Source of the DNA: Sphingobacterium bovistauri
GTDB lineage: Bacteria; Bacteroidota; Bacteroidia; Sphingobacteriales; Sphingobacteriaceae
DNA: 64,000 bases
Direction of reading: 5' to 3'
NCBI RefSeq assembly: GCF_020295405.1
Contig: NZ_JADEYP010000002.1
Span: 124,001 to 188,000, forward strand
Below the pieces are notes generated by a model that worked only from the letters and a program-made list of their open reading frames with translations, was not told where the DNA came from and ran no database searches. The translations under genes were made by a program, and so were the position numbers. Every line of letters begins with the position of its first letter. The first letter of the stretch is position 1. This document shows positions 18,534 through 28,540 of the stretch, piece after piece.

Positions 18534-21500
18534 ATGATATATCACATGAGAAATAATGCGAAATGCTTATATACAATAATTTTAACTGCAGTTTTCTTAT
18601 TTGGATTATTACCAGTATATGGACAGTCTACAATTAAGGGAAGAGTAGTAAGCATTCATGATAAAAAGCCTATTCAATTCGCCGTAGTTTCAATTATAAA
18701 TTCTAATCATAGTATTCAAACTAATGCCGAAGGTTCTTTTACATTTAATGATATTAAAGAAACACCCTCTAGCATTCGCGTGTGGAGTCCTGGATATTAT
18801 GAAACCGTAGTTGATGTATTAGGACGATCAACGCTTGAAATCTTACTTATAGCAGAAGGAAAATCAAAATACGACAATATAATTGAGGGTACATTTTCTA
18901 AGAAAAATAATTCCTATATCAAAGATTATGATTTTAGATCTGGTGCTGTCAATTTGGAAAATTTATTAAATGGTGAATTTACAGGTCTTAGAGTAACCAA
19001 TAAAAGTGGAATGGTCTCGGAAGGCGCAAGTATGAATTTTAGAGGAGTGCGTACGTTTGAAGCTGATAATTCTCCTTTGATCGTCCTAGATGGAATGCCC
19101 TACCTACCAGACAATACGAATTCGCCAATAATAGGCTCATATTCAAAAAGTGCACTTAATTTTTTGAATGTTGGAGATATTAAATCTGTACGCTTTTTGA
19201 AGGGTGCAGAGGCAGCTCAGTATGGATCATTAAGTTCAAATGGAGTGCTCTATGTGGAGACTTCTTCCGCTACGGATATGGAAACAGTAATTGAATTTAA
19301 GGGCAGCTATGGTATAGCACACAACTATGTCAAGATTCCTGTGCTAGGGGTTAGTGATTTCAAAAGCTATATAGGCAATGTCGGGATGACACAATATGAT
19401 GACATGTCTTTGCTACTGAATCGGTTTCCTTTTTTAAGAGATGATCCAAATTATCATTACAACTACCTGTACAATAATAATACAGATTGGCAGGATTTAA
19501 TTTATAGAAATGCATTTGTAACAGATAACCATTTGCGCGTAAAAGGGGGAGATGCTATTGCAAAGTATGACTTGTCGTTGGGTATTATGGATCAAAATGG
19601 TGCATTAGACAAAACGTCAAATACACGCTACAGTACACGCTTAAATTCTCAAATAGCATTTGGACCAAAATTTGATTTCAATGCTTCAGTAGGATTAAGC
19701 TATACAACTGCTCGTTTACAGGAACAAGGCTTGCTGAATGCTACTAATCCACTGATTTCTGCAATGCAACGAGCACCTGTTTTAGCGGCTTACAAAAAGG
19801 ATAGTGATAATAATTTATTACCTGATTTTGATAACATTGGAACTTTTGGAGTAACTAATCCTATTGCTTTGCTGCATTCAGGAGATGTTTCATCAGATAT
19901 GGTCGATATATTTTTGAATACACGTCTAACTTATAAATTATCTCAACATCTACACGTCAATGGAACATTTGGATTATTCTCTAACTATGTAAGACAAACG
20001 GTTTTTATTCCTGGGTTATCAAATAATACGGTAGTCCCACTGGAGAACGGTGTAGCGTTGAATACGGCACGTGCTGGAGCAGGAAGAAATAGTAATATTT
20101 ACGTTGGGGGAAATTTGACTCATAATAAATTCCTAAATGTAGAAAATTGGAGATTTGGTGTGGGGGCAAAAGCACTTATTTCATCAGAAGAATATGATGC
20201 TGGACAGGGAAGAAACACGAGTTCGGATTTCTATCGCACATTAGCTTATGTAAATGCTGCTGGTCGGAAGTTTTGGGGTTATAATGAATCCTGGAATTGG
20301 TTAAATATGTATGCATTTTCATCTTACACTATTAAAAATCATATAGAAATTGACGCGACCTTAAATGTTGATGGTAGTTCTGTTTCGGGCAGTACGGCCG
20401 AACGATTTGGTATATTTCCTGCTGTGGATGTGTCATTTTTGCTACATAATTATGGAAATCTAAAGAATAGCCAATCCTTAAACAATCTAATCCTTAAGCT
20501 CGGATATGCAGATGTTGGGAATAGCCGCTTTTCATCAAAGATTGGTCAGTCCTATTATTCTAGTCAACTCTATAGACAACTGGGGGGGATTATTGTCGGA
20601 AATATTCCAAATTCGGATATCAGATGGGAAAAGAACCAAAATCTACAAGCGAATTTGATTTTTTCAGGTTTTAATCGTCGTGTGAATTTCAATCTTGGTT
20701 ACTACTATAATATTTCATCAGATCTCCTTAATGTATTTCCAGTATCTCCAATAGCAGGTATTGATAAAGTCTATGTTAATGGCGGACAAATTAATAATCA
20801 TGGTTTAGAAGCTGAGTTAGCATTATCGGTCTTGAGTACAGATGATTGGAGTATTGATCTTTCAGGTAATATTTCTCAAGTAAATAGTACGATTGAAAAA
20901 CTTGTTGGAAACCAATCTTTAATATATAATCAAGAAGGTGGTGTTTTTCGAGTTAATGCTATAGGCTCATCTCCATATGCTTTTTATGGTCATGAATTTC
21001 AAGGGGTAATTGCGAGTCAATCTGCCGCATCAAGTTATAATTTAAAGGACTATAGAAATCAATCGTTTAACGCTGGGGATGCACTTTTCAATGATGTTAA
21101 TAATGATGGTGTAATCGATAATGCAGATAAAATGGCTATAGGGAGCAATCTTCCTGATTTCTTCGGAGGAGCCTCATTGAGTGTGCGTTATAAGAATTTT
21201 GGCATTCAAGGTTATTTCAGTTTTACAAAAGGTAATATGATGTATAATGGTCTGCGTCGCAACTTAGAATCGCAAGATAATTATGGTAATCAAACTTTGG
21301 CAACTTTGAATAGATGGCAAACAGACGGACAAATTACCGATATTCCAAAGGTTCAATATGGTGATCCGATGGAAAATGGTAGATTCTCAAGTAGATGGAT
21401 TGAAGATGCTTCGCATGTTCGTTTTGATAATCTAATAGCTTCATACAAATTAGGAAAAAGTAAGTATAAATTCTTATCAAATTCAGAATGGTATGTAGCG

Positions 21501-21644
21501 GGTGAAAATCTAATGACATGGTCTAATTATCTTGGTTTAGATCCAGTAACAGCATACAGTTCTCAGATTCAAGACTCTGGTCTTGATTACGGTAAAGTTG
21601 CATTACCGAGGACTTTTAGATTAGGTGTTAATATTAAATTATAG
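18534..21644 (+). CDS. SusC-like TonB-dependent receptor 2 (divergent)
   Basis: A 1036-residue receptor; the ATG at 18546 is an equally good start and places the signal peptide (end near LPVYGQ) in a standard position. A regulatory-like beta-sandwich (about 30-110) leads into a plug with LIVLDGMPYLPDN and DIKSVRFLKGAEAAQYGSLSSNGVLYVE, then a barrel ending TFRLGVNIKL. The canonical SusC motif (DEVVV-GYGTQ, then VLKDASASAIYG) is strongly altered, so this is a divergent class that nevertheless keeps a SusD partner 11 bp downstream. Likely transports a second pectic fragment type. Confidence 0.9.
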   Translation: MIYHMRNNAKCLYTIILTAVFLFGLLPVYGQSTIKGRVVSIHDKKPIQFAVVSIINSNHSIQTNAEGSFTFNDIKETPSSIRVWSPGYYETVVDVLGRSTLEILLIAEGKSKYDNIIEGTFSKKNNSYIKDYDFRSGAVNLENLLNGEFTGLRVTNKSGMVSEGASMNFRGVRTFEADNSPLIVLDGMPYLPDNTNSPIIGSYSKSALNFLNVGDIKSVRFLKGAEAAQYGSLSSNGVLYVETSSATDMETVIEFKGSYGIAHNYVKIPVLGVSDFKSYIGNVGMTQYDDMSLLLNRFPFLRDDPNYHYNYLYNNNTDWQDLIYRNAFVTDNHLRVKGGDAIAKYDLSLGIMDQNGALDKTSNTRYSTRLNSQIAFGPKFDFNASVGLSYTTARLQEQGLLNATNPLISAMQRAPVLAAYKKDSDNNLLPDFDNIGTFGVTNPIALLHSGDVSSDMVDIFLNTRLTYKLSQHLHVNGTFGLFSNYVRQTVFIPGLSNNTVVPLENGVALNTARAGAGRNSNIYVGGNLTHNKFLNVENWRFGVGAKALISSEEYDAGQGRNTSSDFYRTLAYVNAAGRKFWGYNESWNWLNMYAFSSYTIKNHIEIDATLNVDGSSVSGSTAERFGIFPAVDVSFLLHNYGNLKNSQSLNNLILKLGYADVGNSRFSSKIGQSYYSSQLYRQLGGIIVGNIPNSDIRWEKNQNLQANLIFSGFNRRVNFNLGYYYNISSDLLNVFPVSPIAGIDKVYVNGGQINNHGLEAELALSVLSTDDWSIDLSGNISQVNSTIEKLVGNQSLIYNQEGGVFRVNAIGSSPYAFYGHEFQGVIASQSAASSYNLKDYRNQSFNAGDALFNDVNNDGVIDNADKMAIGSNLPDFFGGASLSVRYKNFGIQGYFSFTKGNMMYNGLRRNLESQDNYGNQTLATLNRWQTDGQITDIPKVQYGDPMENGRFSSRWIEDASHVRFDNLIASYKLGKSKYKFLSNSEWYVAGENLMTWSNYLGLDPVTAYSSQIQDSGLDYGKVALPRTFRLGVNIKL

Positions 21645-21655
21645 CAGACAATTTT

Positions 21656-23278
21656 ATGAAACGATATATAGTACATTTTTTATTATTGGGGAGTATTGGG
21701 CTAGCTAGTTGTTCTAAATATTTTGATGTAAATACAAGAGATATGTTGTTGGATGACGACTATGTCAAAGAGACTAATGAATTGTATTCAGGATATATAG
21801 GTGTGGCTTCCAAGATGCAAGCTATCGCAGATCAAACTATATTTTTGAGTGATTTACGTTCCGATTTACTTGAGCCTACGCAGAATGCACCACAGGAATT
21901 GTGGGATATTTATAATTTTAAAGAGGCAAAGGGTAATGAATTTGCTAACCCCAGTGGATATTATGATTTGATTGTCAATGCGAATAATTATATCAGCAAG
22001 GTAGTAGCATATAAGAAGGCAAACCCAAAGGCAATAGAAGAATCTGATTACAGAGCGTTGCTTTCAGGTACAATTCGATTCAAAGTGTGGACATATTTTA
22101 CCTTAGGTAAATTGTACGGAAAGGTTGCGTATTTTGATAATCCTAATTTGAAACTTTCTGATATTAATACTATTCCTACAGTAACTTTAGATGAACTGAT
22201 TCCAAAACTACTCCAATTGATGGAGGTCGGTGTAGAAGGTGTGAATGGATTGTACGAAGCAAATTGGGCCAATATTTTATTTCCGGGTATCCCTACTAAT
22301 CAGCAGGATTTGGTTTGGAATATGATTTGTCCATCACCATTGCCATTATTAATGGAACTACAACTTTGGGCAAAGCAATATGATAAAGTAGTTACGAATG
22401 GTATGAATTTTATTTATGATAATGGAAGTGCACGATATAAAATTAGTAGCGATGATTATAATGCAGAATGGGTTCAAGTTTTCACAAGAGATCCAATTAC
22501 TAGAACTAGAGTTTTAATCAATATTGTGCCTTATGATTACGAACGTAATCAGACAAATCGTTTGATAAAATTCTTTTCGAATACAGCACCATCGGTATAT
22601 TATTTAAGACCTACTGAAGTAGCCATGGATCGTTACAAGAGACAGGTTCGAGCAGATGGATTAACCCTGGGTGATTTGTATAGGGGGGAAAACTATACAT
22701 ATGTACTACAAAATGGAGATTGGGTTTTTCGTAAATATTCTAGGGATCGAGAGGCTGTCTCTGAAATTTATAAAAATAATGTTCATGTGACTCTTTATCG
22801 TGATGCGGATGTTCATTTCTTCGTGATAGAGGCACTTAATAATTTGGGTAAATTCAAAGAAGCTGAAGCATTGTTAAATGATGGAATTAGTACATATCAG
22901 GATTTGAATCCAAATAATTTGCAATATCCTTTCAGTGAGGCAGTTCAAGCTGCATCATTACGCAGAAATTGGGGTATTCGTCGTCGTGTAGCTATGAGTA
23001 ATGTTTTTCCAAAAGATATTTCAAAAGCAGATTTGAAGACTCAACAAGATTCGACGAATTATAAAAAAGCATTGGATAAAGTGATTGTTGAAGAAACTTT
23101 GCTGGAAAGTGCTGGTGAGGCAAAAGCGTATTTTGCAATGATGAGAATTGCTAAACGATGGAGCGATAATTCGATAGTTGCAGATATTGTCTCTAAAAAA
23201 TATGGTGCACGTGAACAAGAGATCAAAAATCGATTGATGAACGCAGATAACTGGTATATAGCATATCCATTGGATTAA
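21656..23278 (+). CDS. SusD/RagB-family lipoprotein 2
   Basis: A 540-residue lipoprotein (lipobox GLASC, Cys19; CSKYFDVNTRDMLLDDDY). It is helical with TPR-like repeats (RFKVWTYFTLGKLYGKVAYF, DADVHFFVIEALNNLGKFKEAEALL). The C-terminal part (EETLLESAGEAKAYFAMMRIAKRW) stands in place of the usual ERxxEFxxEGxRWxDLxR signature, in step with the divergence of its SusC partner. Expected role: surface glycan-binding lid on SusC 2. It ends the second visible unit, about 200 bp before SusC 3. Confidence 0.88.
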   Translation: MKRYIVHFLLLGSIGLASCSKYFDVNTRDMLLDDDYVKETNELYSGYIGVASKMQAIADQTIFLSDLRSDLLEPTQNAPQELWDIYNFKEAKGNEFANPSGYYDLIVNANNYISKVVAYKKANPKAIEESDYRALLSGTIRFKVWTYFTLGKLYGKVAYFDNPNLKLSDINTIPTVTLDELIPKLLQLMEVGVEGVNGLYEANWANILFPGIPTNQQDLVWNMICPSPLPLLMELQLWAKQYDKVVTNGMNFIYDNGSARYKISSDDYNAEWVQVFTRDPITRTRVLINIVPYDYERNQTNRLIKFFSNTAPSVYYLRPTEVAMDRYKRQVRADGLTLGDLYRGENYTYVLQNGDWVFRKYSRDREAVSEIYKNNVHVTLYRDADVHFFVIEALNNLGKFKEAEALLNDGISTYQDLNPNNLQYPFSEAVQAASLRRNWGIRRRVAMSNVFPKDISKADLKTQQDSTNYKKALDKVIVEETLLESAGEAKAYFAMMRIAKRWSDNSIVADIVSKKYGAREQEIKNRLMNADNWYIAYPLD

Positions 23279-23310
23279 CGTAATTATGTTGTTACAACAA
23301 TGATTTTTCT

Positions 23311-23343
23311 AAGGCATAATCAGATAGTTATCGATTATGCCTT
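23311..23343 (+). terminator. Hairpin after SusD 2, no T tract
   Basis: An 11-bp perfect inverted repeat (AAGGCATAATC and GATTATGCCTT, 11-base loop) begins 33 bp after the SusD 2 stop. It is followed by ACTTGTTCAGG, not by a T run, so it may be an RNA-stabilising hairpin or a weak terminator allowing read-through into SusC 3. Confidence 0.5.
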
Positions 23344-23349
23344 ACTTGT

Positions 23350-23367
23350 TCAGGATAGAACAGGATA
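23350..23367 (+). promoter_or_regulatory. Candidate operator upstream of SusC 3
   Basis: TCAGGATAGAACAGGATA contains two perfect copies of CAGGATA (23351-23357 and 23361-23367) with a 10-bp period, about one helical turn. The first 15 bases match the site upstream of the lyase gene (6736-6750) at 14 positions. Tandem direct repeats of this type suit AraC-type or response-regulator activators. It lies about 115-130 bp before the SusC 3 start. Confidence 0.5.
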
Positions 23368-23480
23368 CTTGAAGTTTAGGTATTACTTAAATTGGTCGGA
23401 GATAGCCGTAAAGTTATTTTAATTGTTCCTTACACTATTTGTTTTAGTATAAGGATTATGCGATACCAATAAAGTAAACC

Positions 23481-26400
23481 ATGATAAAATTTAGTTATTT
23501 GCAGATGCGAAGAAGTAGTTTGATTACTTTTTTTTCGTTTTTTCTCCTTTTCCAGAGTTTTGCTCAAGAGATCCGAAAAGGAATTGTTGTTGATGAAACA
23601 AATAACCCTATAGCTGGGGTCAGCGTACAGGTTCAATCATCAAATAAAAAATCACAAACCGATAACTCTGGTCAATTTAGTCTTGGCGCAAAAATCGGTG
23701 AAACCTTAGTTTTTACGTTTGTCGGGTACAATACACAGACAATCAAAATTTCCAATAATGATGCTATTAGAATAGTATTATCTAGTGTAGAAGAAAGCTT
23801 GGATGAGGTTGTCGTGATTGGATATGGTACAGCGCGTAAACGTGATTTGACGGGGGCTGTTAGTTCGATCAAGGGTAATGAAATTAAAGATGTGCCTGTA
23901 ACAACGGTGGCTCAGGCCCTTACAGGTAAAGTCTCCGGTGTAAGCGTTGTTACGCAAAGCGGTGCGCCAGGTGCACCTATTAATATTACAGTACGTGGGG
24001 CGACATCTATTACGGGTGATACAAATCCATTGTATATAGTTGATGGATTTGAGATGCCAAACGCCCTTTCTATTATCGATGTGAATGATATCGAAAGTAT
24101 TGACGTTTTGAAAGATGCGTCGGCTTCGGCAATATACGGTTCTCGGGGTGCAAATGGTGTCATTCTTATTACGACTAAATCCGCTAAATCAGGTAAAACA
24201 ATAGTTGATTACAATGGTTATGCGAGTTTTGAAGGCCTATCGAAGAAATTAGATTTATTAAATACAGAAGACTTTGTTAAATATCAATATGAACTCCTTT
24301 CTTTAGCTGGGCGTCAGACACATTTTGCAAATCTGTACGGAGGCGATGCGACTTCTCCAAATTTTGGTTCTACAGTATATAGTATGATTAATGAAAAATA
24401 TGCTAGTGATCCTGGACTTGATTGGCAAGAAGAAGTTTTTGGAGGAACTGCTGTATTACAAAATCATAATGTAAATGTAAGTGGTGGAACAGACAAAACT
24501 AAACTTATGTTTTCGTATAATAATGTAGGTCAAGATGGTATTTTGGCAAAATCTGGCTACCAACGTAACAGTGTACGTGCTAAATTGAATCATCAGTTGG
24601 CACAAGGTGTTTCGTTGGATGTAAACTCATTCTTTCAAGATGCTAAAACTCAAGGAGGAGGTTCATTAGGAGGGATGCTAAAAATGTCAATTCTACAACC
24701 TAGAACTGGAGGTCTTCGCTTTACAAATGAGGAATTATTGACAACAGATATTGCTGAAGAAATGCAAATGTTGGATTCGCAATATGATATATACAATCCT
24801 ATTATTGTCAATGATGCGGTAAGCAGAAATAGAGCTAACCGAACAGCAAATATTAATGCTGGTCTTACAGTTAAATTTTTAGAAGATTTTACTTTCCGTA
24901 CATCTGGCTCTTACCAATGGACACAGACACGTTCAGACTTTTTTGATGATGGCCGCACTATTCAGGCAAGAAATAATAAAGGCCCTTATGGTTCTGTCGG
25001 AAATGCAGAAGCAAAGCAATGGCAAATCAGTAGCACACTTTCTTGGAATAAGACCTTTGGTAACCACAATCTAAATTTAATGGGTGGTCATGAGGTTTTG
25101 TCTTCGAATGGTTCGGGTATTGATCATACCTATTATGGTTTTCCTACTAGTAATTTTGGGCTGAAGGATGTTTCCTTAGCGGATCGTGTAGAGCGTGCAG
25201 AGACTTCAATCTCTCGTTATGGATTAGTATCTGGTTTTGCGAGGGCTCTATACAATTATGACGATAGATACCTTTTGACAGCAACAATGCGTGCGGATGG
25301 TGTGTCTAGATTTATAAAAGGGAGTCAATGGGGTAGCTTCCCATCTGCATCAGCAGCTTGGAACATTCACAAAGAATCTTTCATGGAAGACAATACCTTC
25401 TTTGATCAATTGAAATTGAGAGTCGGTTACGGTACGACAGGTAATGAAAAGATTAACGACAATGCGTTTTATACGGTATACAGTTCAGTAGTTGTTGGAA
25501 ACAACAACCAAGAAGGTGTTGGGCTAGCACCAGGTAATACTTTAGGAAACCCCGCTTTAGTGTGGGAAAAAACCAAAACGTCTAATATCGCATTGGATTT
25601 AGCTTTTTTCAATAATAGAGTGAATCTATCTGCAGATTTTTATGTGAATAAGTCAGAAAATCTTTTGATGAAAGCCACAATCCCGACCTCTACAGGATAT
25701 ACTTTTCAGTTCCAAAATGTAGCTGCATTACAGAATAGGGGTATGGAGTTTGTCTTGCGAACAAATAATATTCGCAAAGAAAGTTTTCAATGGAATTCAA
25801 ACTTTAATGTATCATTTAATCGCGCTAAGATCCAAGATTTGTTTGGCTCTGCTGGATCAGATTATATGTTAACTAACGAAAGCTCTAGAATTGATTTTAT
25901 TTCTAGAGTTGGTGAAACGGTAGGATTATTTTATGGTTACAAATACGATGGTGTTTACACAACGGATGATTTTACACAAAACTCAGATGGATCATATATT
26001 TTAAAAGCTGGTGTTGCCTCTTTAAAGGGAGCTAATCGTACTTCAGTTAAGCCTGGTGATGTGAAGTACCAAACAATAAATGGTGATACAGATGCGAATG
26101 GTAATCCTGTATGGTCAACAGCTGATCGTGGTGTGATTGGTAACCCTGAGCCTAAATTCTTTGGTGGTTTTGCGAATGAATTTGTTTACAAAAATTTCGA
26201 TTTAAACATTTTCTTGAATTTTGTATATGGCAATAAGGCTTTCAATATGAATACTCAAAGATATATGGGACCTTATTTACCCAATCAAAATTCGTTATCA
26301 AACATGGCTAATCGCTTCACGCTAATTGATCCAAATACTGGTTTAGAAACGAAAGATTTAAATAGACTTGCCGAGTTAAATCCTAATCAACATGACAAAG

Positions 26401-26714
26401 ATCAAATATGGAGCTTGAACTCGACTAATAAAATTGCAATTACCGATGCTTTAGATTATTATCTTGAGGATGCATCTTTCCTTCGTGTTAACAATATCAC
26501 ATTAGGTTATACACTGCCAACAGAACTTTCAAAAAAAGCATTTGTAAGCAAATTACGTGTATATATGACATTGAATAACATTCATACGTTTACAAATTAT
26601 TCTGGATATGATCCTGAAGTTGCTTCATCTTCATCTTTGTTAACTAGAGGAGTAGATAACTCGGCTTATCCAAGAGCGAAAAGTGTAGTGGCAGGTATTA
26701 ATCTAACATTTTAA
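23481..26714 (+). CDS. SusC-like TonB-dependent receptor 3 (canonical)
   Basis: A 1077-residue receptor. An alternative start at 23505 gives a shorter, more typical signal peptide (MRRSSLITFF, cleavage near QSFAQ). Domains: regulatory-like beta-sandwich (about 32-105), canonical SusC box DEVVVIGYGTARKRDLTGAV (about 112-131), plug with NPLYIVDGFEMPN and IDVLKDASASAIYGSRGANGVILITT, and a barrel ending AGINLTF. This is the standard SusC class, unlike the two receptors upstream. Its SusD partner starts 11 bp downstream, followed by an esterase and GH105. It has its own upstream region with the CAGGATA repeat, so it probably starts a separate transcript. Confidence 0.96.
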   Translation: MIKFSYLQMRRSSLITFFSFFLLFQSFAQEIRKGIVVDETNNPIAGVSVQVQSSNKKSQTDNSGQFSLGAKIGETLVFTFVGYNTQTIKISNNDAIRIVLSSVEESLDEVVVIGYGTARKRDLTGAVSSIKGNEIKDVPVTTVAQALTGKVSGVSVVTQSGAPGAPINITVRGATSITGDTNPLYIVDGFEMPNALSIIDVNDIESIDVLKDASASAIYGSRGANGVILITTKSAKSGKTIVDYNGYASFEGLSKKLDLLNTEDFVKYQYELLSLAGRQTHFANLYGGDATSPNFGSTVYSMINEKYASDPGLDWQEEVFGGTAVLQNHNVNVSGGTDKTKLMFSYNNVGQDGILAKSGYQRNSVRAKLNHQLAQGVSLDVNSFFQDAKTQGGGSLGGMLKMSILQPRTGGLRFTNEELLTTDIAEEMQMLDSQYDIYNPIIVNDAVSRNRANRTANINAGLTVKFLEDFTFRTSGSYQWTQTRSDFFDDGRTIQARNNKGPYGSVGNAEAKQWQISSTLSWNKTFGNHNLNLMGGHEVLSSNGSGIDHTYYGFPTSNFGLKDVSLADRVERAETSISRYGLVSGFARALYNYDDRYLLTATMRADGVSRFIKGSQWGSFPSASAAWNIHKESFMEDNTFFDQLKLRVGYGTTGNEKINDNAFYTVYSSVVVGNNNQEGVGLAPGNTLGNPALVWEKTKTSNIALDLAFFNNRVNLSADFYVNKSENLLMKATIPTSTGYTFQFQNVAALQNRGMEFVLRTNNIRKESFQWNSNFNVSFNRAKIQDLFGSAGSDYMLTNESSRIDFISRVGETVGLFYGYKYDGVYTTDDFTQNSDGSYILKAGVASLKGANRTSVKPGDVKYQTINGDTDANGNPVWSTADRGVIGNPEPKFFGGFANEFVYKNFDLNIFLNFVYGNKAFNMNTQRYMGPYLPNQNSLSNMANRFTLIDPNTGLETKDLNRLAELNPNQHDKDQIWSLNSTNKIAITDALDYYLEDASFLRVNNITLGYTLPTELSKKAFVSKLRVYMTLNNIHTFTNYSGYDPEVASSSSLLTRGVDNSAYPRAKSVVAGINLTF

Positions 26715-26725
26715 TCCAATTATTT

Positions 26726-28534
26726 ATGAAGAAGCTAATTTTTATATACGGTGCTAGTTTAACATTGATGTTATCATCATGCGAGAAGTTTTTGGATTTA
26801 CCCCCACAAAACGGATACAATAGTGAAAATATATTTGATCAAGTATCACGTGCTGAGATGGCGTTGGAAGGAGCTTATACAAGTACTTTTTCGAATGAAT
26901 TATATTACCAATTTGGGATGGGTACGGATGAATGTATTTCTATAGAAAGCGAGACTAATTCCAAAAATCAGGTCTCCAACTATGTGTATAATCCAGCGAC
27001 TAGCCCTACTTCTACATATACATCAATGTATTCGGGTGTAGAGCAGGTGAATGTGCTTATTAAGGGAATTGAAGGGAAAACTAATGTTGCGGACAATGAA
27101 CGAGCGCAATGGAATCAAATATTAGGAGAAGCATATGCAATTCGCGCTAAGAATATGTTGAACGTAGTACGTTTCTTTGGGGATGTTCCATATCCACGAA
27201 TTCCTGTAGTAGATGCAGGCACTTTTACAGCTTCACGTGTTAGTCGTGATACTATTTTAGATGGATGTGTTTCTGATTTGCAAAAGGCAATTGAATTATT
27301 GCCTTGGAAGAGTGAAAGTACAAACTCAATTGAACGATTTAATAAAAACTCAGCCTACGGCATTTTGGCTCGTGTAGCATTGTATGCTGCAGGATATTCT
27401 CTGCGTTGGGATTTGGAAACATATTCTCCTGCTAGTGTTAAGTTAGGTCAGCGTACGGATCAGGCTCGTGTCAAAGAATTATACAAAATAGCAAGAGATG
27501 CTGCAAAAGCTGTAATTGATAGAGGAGAAAATGACTTGATTGATTACGAAACTGTATTTAGAGATGTTGTAAATGGCAAGTATAATAAGGAGTCAATGTT
27601 AGAATATGCGCAAAAAGGACTAAATAGAAATAATGCACAGGTAGGCTATACGAATGGATTTTTTGCACATCAAAATTCTTTTTATGCTAAAGCAGCTCCG
27701 CAAATGATTGCTTTGCCTTCCTATTATTTTGAATTTGAAGAAGGTGACAAACGCCGAGATGTAGCTATAGCGAATTATTCTGTTTCTGCAACGAGCCAAT
27801 ACCACATGAATACGTACTCAGGAAATACTATTGGAAAATTTCGTGTGAATTGGAAATCTGAAACTGGTCCAGCTGTGAATAGAAGAGACATCAATTGGAT
27901 CGAATTGCGTTTTTCTGATATTTTGTTAATGTTTGCTGAGGCGGATAATGAATTTAATAATGCACCATCGCAAGATGCTAAAGATGCTTTGAAAAGAGTT
28001 CGTTTGAGAGCATTCAAAGGAGATGCATCCAAAGTGGGTACTATTGCTTCATCATATCAAGACTTTCGCAATGCAATCATTCAAGAGCGCAAATTGGAAT
28101 TAGGCTTTGAAGGATGGAGACGTACAGATCTTATTCGTTGGGGTATATTAGCCGAGAAATTAGCAGCCTCAAAACAAGAGGTAATGGATCTAGCTACTCG
28201 CACAGGACGATATGCAAATGCAGATTTGTACAGAGCGTATAAGCGTACCGACGCTAAGGTCTTTTTAGATCCAAAAGTTGCTTTGGAATTCGTCAGCTTT
28301 AAGTCTGAGCCAACATCACTAGAGAGATCATCTTTCATTTCCCAAGGTTATACTATTATTCGCATGCACAGTAATGAGTCATTAAGCTATGCCAATGAGT
28401 TAACAGCCTCTGCTGTTTGGGTGAAGAATATCTTCAGAGGTTTGGAAAAAAATAAGTCGGAATTATTTCCTTTAAATACATCTTTTATTGACAATAATCC
28501 AGGCCTAAGAGGTCAACAGCATCCTTTATATTAG
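26726..28534 (+). CDS. SusD/RagB-family lipoprotein 3
   Basis: A 602-residue lipoprotein (lipobox MLSSC, Cys19; CEKFLDLPPQNGYNSENIF). TPR-like helices include GEAYAIRAKNMLNVVRFFGDVPYP near 135-157. The C-terminal signature is present (WIELRFSDILLMFAEADNE, then IQERKLELGFEGWRRTDLIRWG). It forms the glycan-binding lid on SusC 3. The gene after it, an esterase, starts 6 bp downstream. Confidence 0.95.
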   Translation: MKKLIFIYGASLTLMLSSCEKFLDLPPQNGYNSENIFDQVSRAEMALEGAYTSTFSNELYYQFGMGTDECISIESETNSKNQVSNYVYNPATSPTSTYTSMYSGVEQVNVLIKGIEGKTNVADNERAQWNQILGEAYAIRAKNMLNVVRFFGDVPYPRIPVVDAGTFTASRVSRDTILDGCVSDLQKAIELLPWKSESTNSIERFNKNSAYGILARVALYAAGYSLRWDLETYSPASVKLGQRTDQARVKELYKIARDAAKAVIDRGENDLIDYETVFRDVVNGKYNKESMLEYAQKGLNRNNAQVGYTNGFFAHQNSFYAKAAPQMIALPSYYFEFEEGDKRRDVAIANYSVSATSQYHMNTYSGNTIGKFRVNWKSETGPAVNRRDINWIELRFSDILLMFAEADNEFNNAPSQDAKDALKRVRLRAFKGDASKVGTIASSYQDFRNAIIQERKLELGFEGWRRTDLIRWGILAEKLAASKQEVMDLATRTGRYANADLYRAYKRTDAKVFLDPKVALEFVSFKSEPTSLERSSFISQGYTIIRMHSNESLSYANELTASAVWVKNIFRGLEKNKSELFPLNTSFIDNNPGLRGQQHPLY

Positions 28535-28540
28535 TAAAAT

